A stretch of 5,110 bases of DNA, from positions 1 to 5,110 of the forward strand of contig CAUJJQ010000233.1 of assembly GCA_963205285.1 (NCBI GenBank), read 5' to 3'. The translations under genes were made by a program, and so were the position numbers. Shown here one piece after another: positions 4,691 to 5,110 of this stretch. The stretch's first letter is position 1; each line of letters begins with the position of its first letter. Below the pieces are notes generated by a model. The model was not told the DNA's origin. It ran no database searches and was given only the letters and a program-made list of their open reading frames with translations. Source of the DNA: Pseudomonadota bacterium (GTDB lineage: Bacteria; Pseudomonadota; Alphaproteobacteria; Sphingomonadales; Sphingomonadaceae).

Positions 4691-5110
4691 TCGCAGGCTT
4701 GGCGGCGCGCTGCTGACGCTGGCGGCGCTCTCCATCAGCGGTTGTTCGCTGCCCGGTGCCAATGCGCAGGCGGATGGGCCGCAAGAGGGGCAGGGCGGGG
4801 TTGCCGCTGCCGACGCGCCGCAGCGCGCCTGCGGCCTACCCGCCGATTTTGCCATGCCGCACGCCGAAAACCCCGGTGCGGGCCAAGTGCGCCGCCGGAC
4901 AATCGGTGGCTATACGCTGGCGCTCAGTTGGTCGCCCGGCGTCTGCGCGCGCGCCAACCGGGGGGATGGCGATGCCCCCGATGCAATCCAATGCGGGGCC
5001 GATGCGCCGGACTTTGGCTTTGTCCTCCATGGCCTGTGGCCAGAGGGGACGGCACCGCGCGACTGGCCGCAATATTGCGCGCCCGCACCCGTTATCGACC
5101 GTGCCACCAT
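4665..5110 (+). CDS. Ribonuclease T2 family protein, predicted lipoprotein (C-terminus beyond window)
   Basis: RNase T2 enzymes cut single-stranded RNA through a 2',3'-cyclic phosphate and act outside the cytoplasm. The 148 codons present begin MWRKMLRNNRRLGG, with Arg and Lys before a hydrophobic stretch ALLTLAALSISG and then Cys27. ISGC fits a lipobox, and Ser at +2 would not retain the protein in the inner membrane, so an outer-membrane lipoprotein is likely. A low-complexity linker follows to about residue 50. YTLALSWSPGVC (82-93) and FVLHGLWPEG (119-128) are typical of bacterial T2 enzymes; the second is conserved active-site segment I, with catalytic His122. Segment II lies beyond the edge. 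The start could be ATG 4665 or ATG 4677; both lie inside nadC, overlapping it by 26 or 14 bases, so translational coupling is likely. The low GC-skewed coding looks like its neighbours. The family call is firm; lipidation is inferred. Confidence 0.9.
   Translation, partial: MWRKMLRNNRRLGGALLTLAALSISGCSLPGANAQADGPQEGQGGVAAADAPQRACGLPADFAMPHAENPGAGQVRRRTIGGYTLALSWSPGVCARANRGDGDAPDAIQCGADAPDFGFVLHGLWPEGTAPRDWPQYCAPAPVIDRAT

Noticed and set aside
3770..4855. Long minus-strand open frame (361 codons) opposite nadC and the RNase gene
   Set aside because: nadC carries clear family motifs on the other strand and the antisense product resembles nothing; long antisense frames are common in GC-rich genes.

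Overview
The window looks like chromosomal DNA from an alphaproteobacterium, most likely of the order Sphingomonadales. This rests on moderately high GC, on NadC and ClpS sequences that read like sphingomonad proteins, and on a phasin with an alanine/lysine/proline-rich N-terminal tail beside a class I PHA synthase. The genus cannot be fixed from the sequence alone. I see no mobile element, CRISPR array, tRNA, rRNA or sign of recent gene transfer.

Layout from left to right. The minus strand carries the N-terminal end of murA (1-239, cut by the window edge), clpS (286-687), a phasin gene (901-1719) and phaC (1868-3688). The plus strand then carries nadC (3800-4690) and, overlapping its end by 26 bases, a secreted RNase T2 family lipoprotein (4665 to beyond the window). 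phaC and nadC are divergent and share a 111-base promoter region. All genes lie close together; the longest stretch without a gene is 688-900, which holds the phasin 3' hairpins and terminator and the clpS promoter candidates.

The functional core is a polyhydroxyalkanoate (PHA) storage module. PhaC polymerises hydroxyacyl-CoA into granules and the phasin coats them. The phasin gene has its own strong-looking promoter (TTGCAA-17-TATTGT) inside the phaC-phasin gap. That promoter is bracketed by two inverted copies of a 15-base TGC-rich motif, one over the -10 and start site and one just upstream of the -35. This is what one expects of a PhaR-type repressor that is titrated by PHA granules, although phaR itself is not in the window. 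The flanking genes are housekeeping: cell-wall precursor synthesis (murA), N-degron delivery to the Clp protease (clpS), NAD synthesis (nadC) and periplasmic or surface RNA breakdown (RNase T2).

I found no wholly new system. The observations most worth following are the operator pair with a related third copy at the end of clpS, the histone-H1-like tail placed at the N-terminus of the phasin with a possible internal start that would give a tail-less form, the Ala in the PhaC nucleophile box, a stem that includes the phasin stop codon, and a possibly leaderless clpS transcript.
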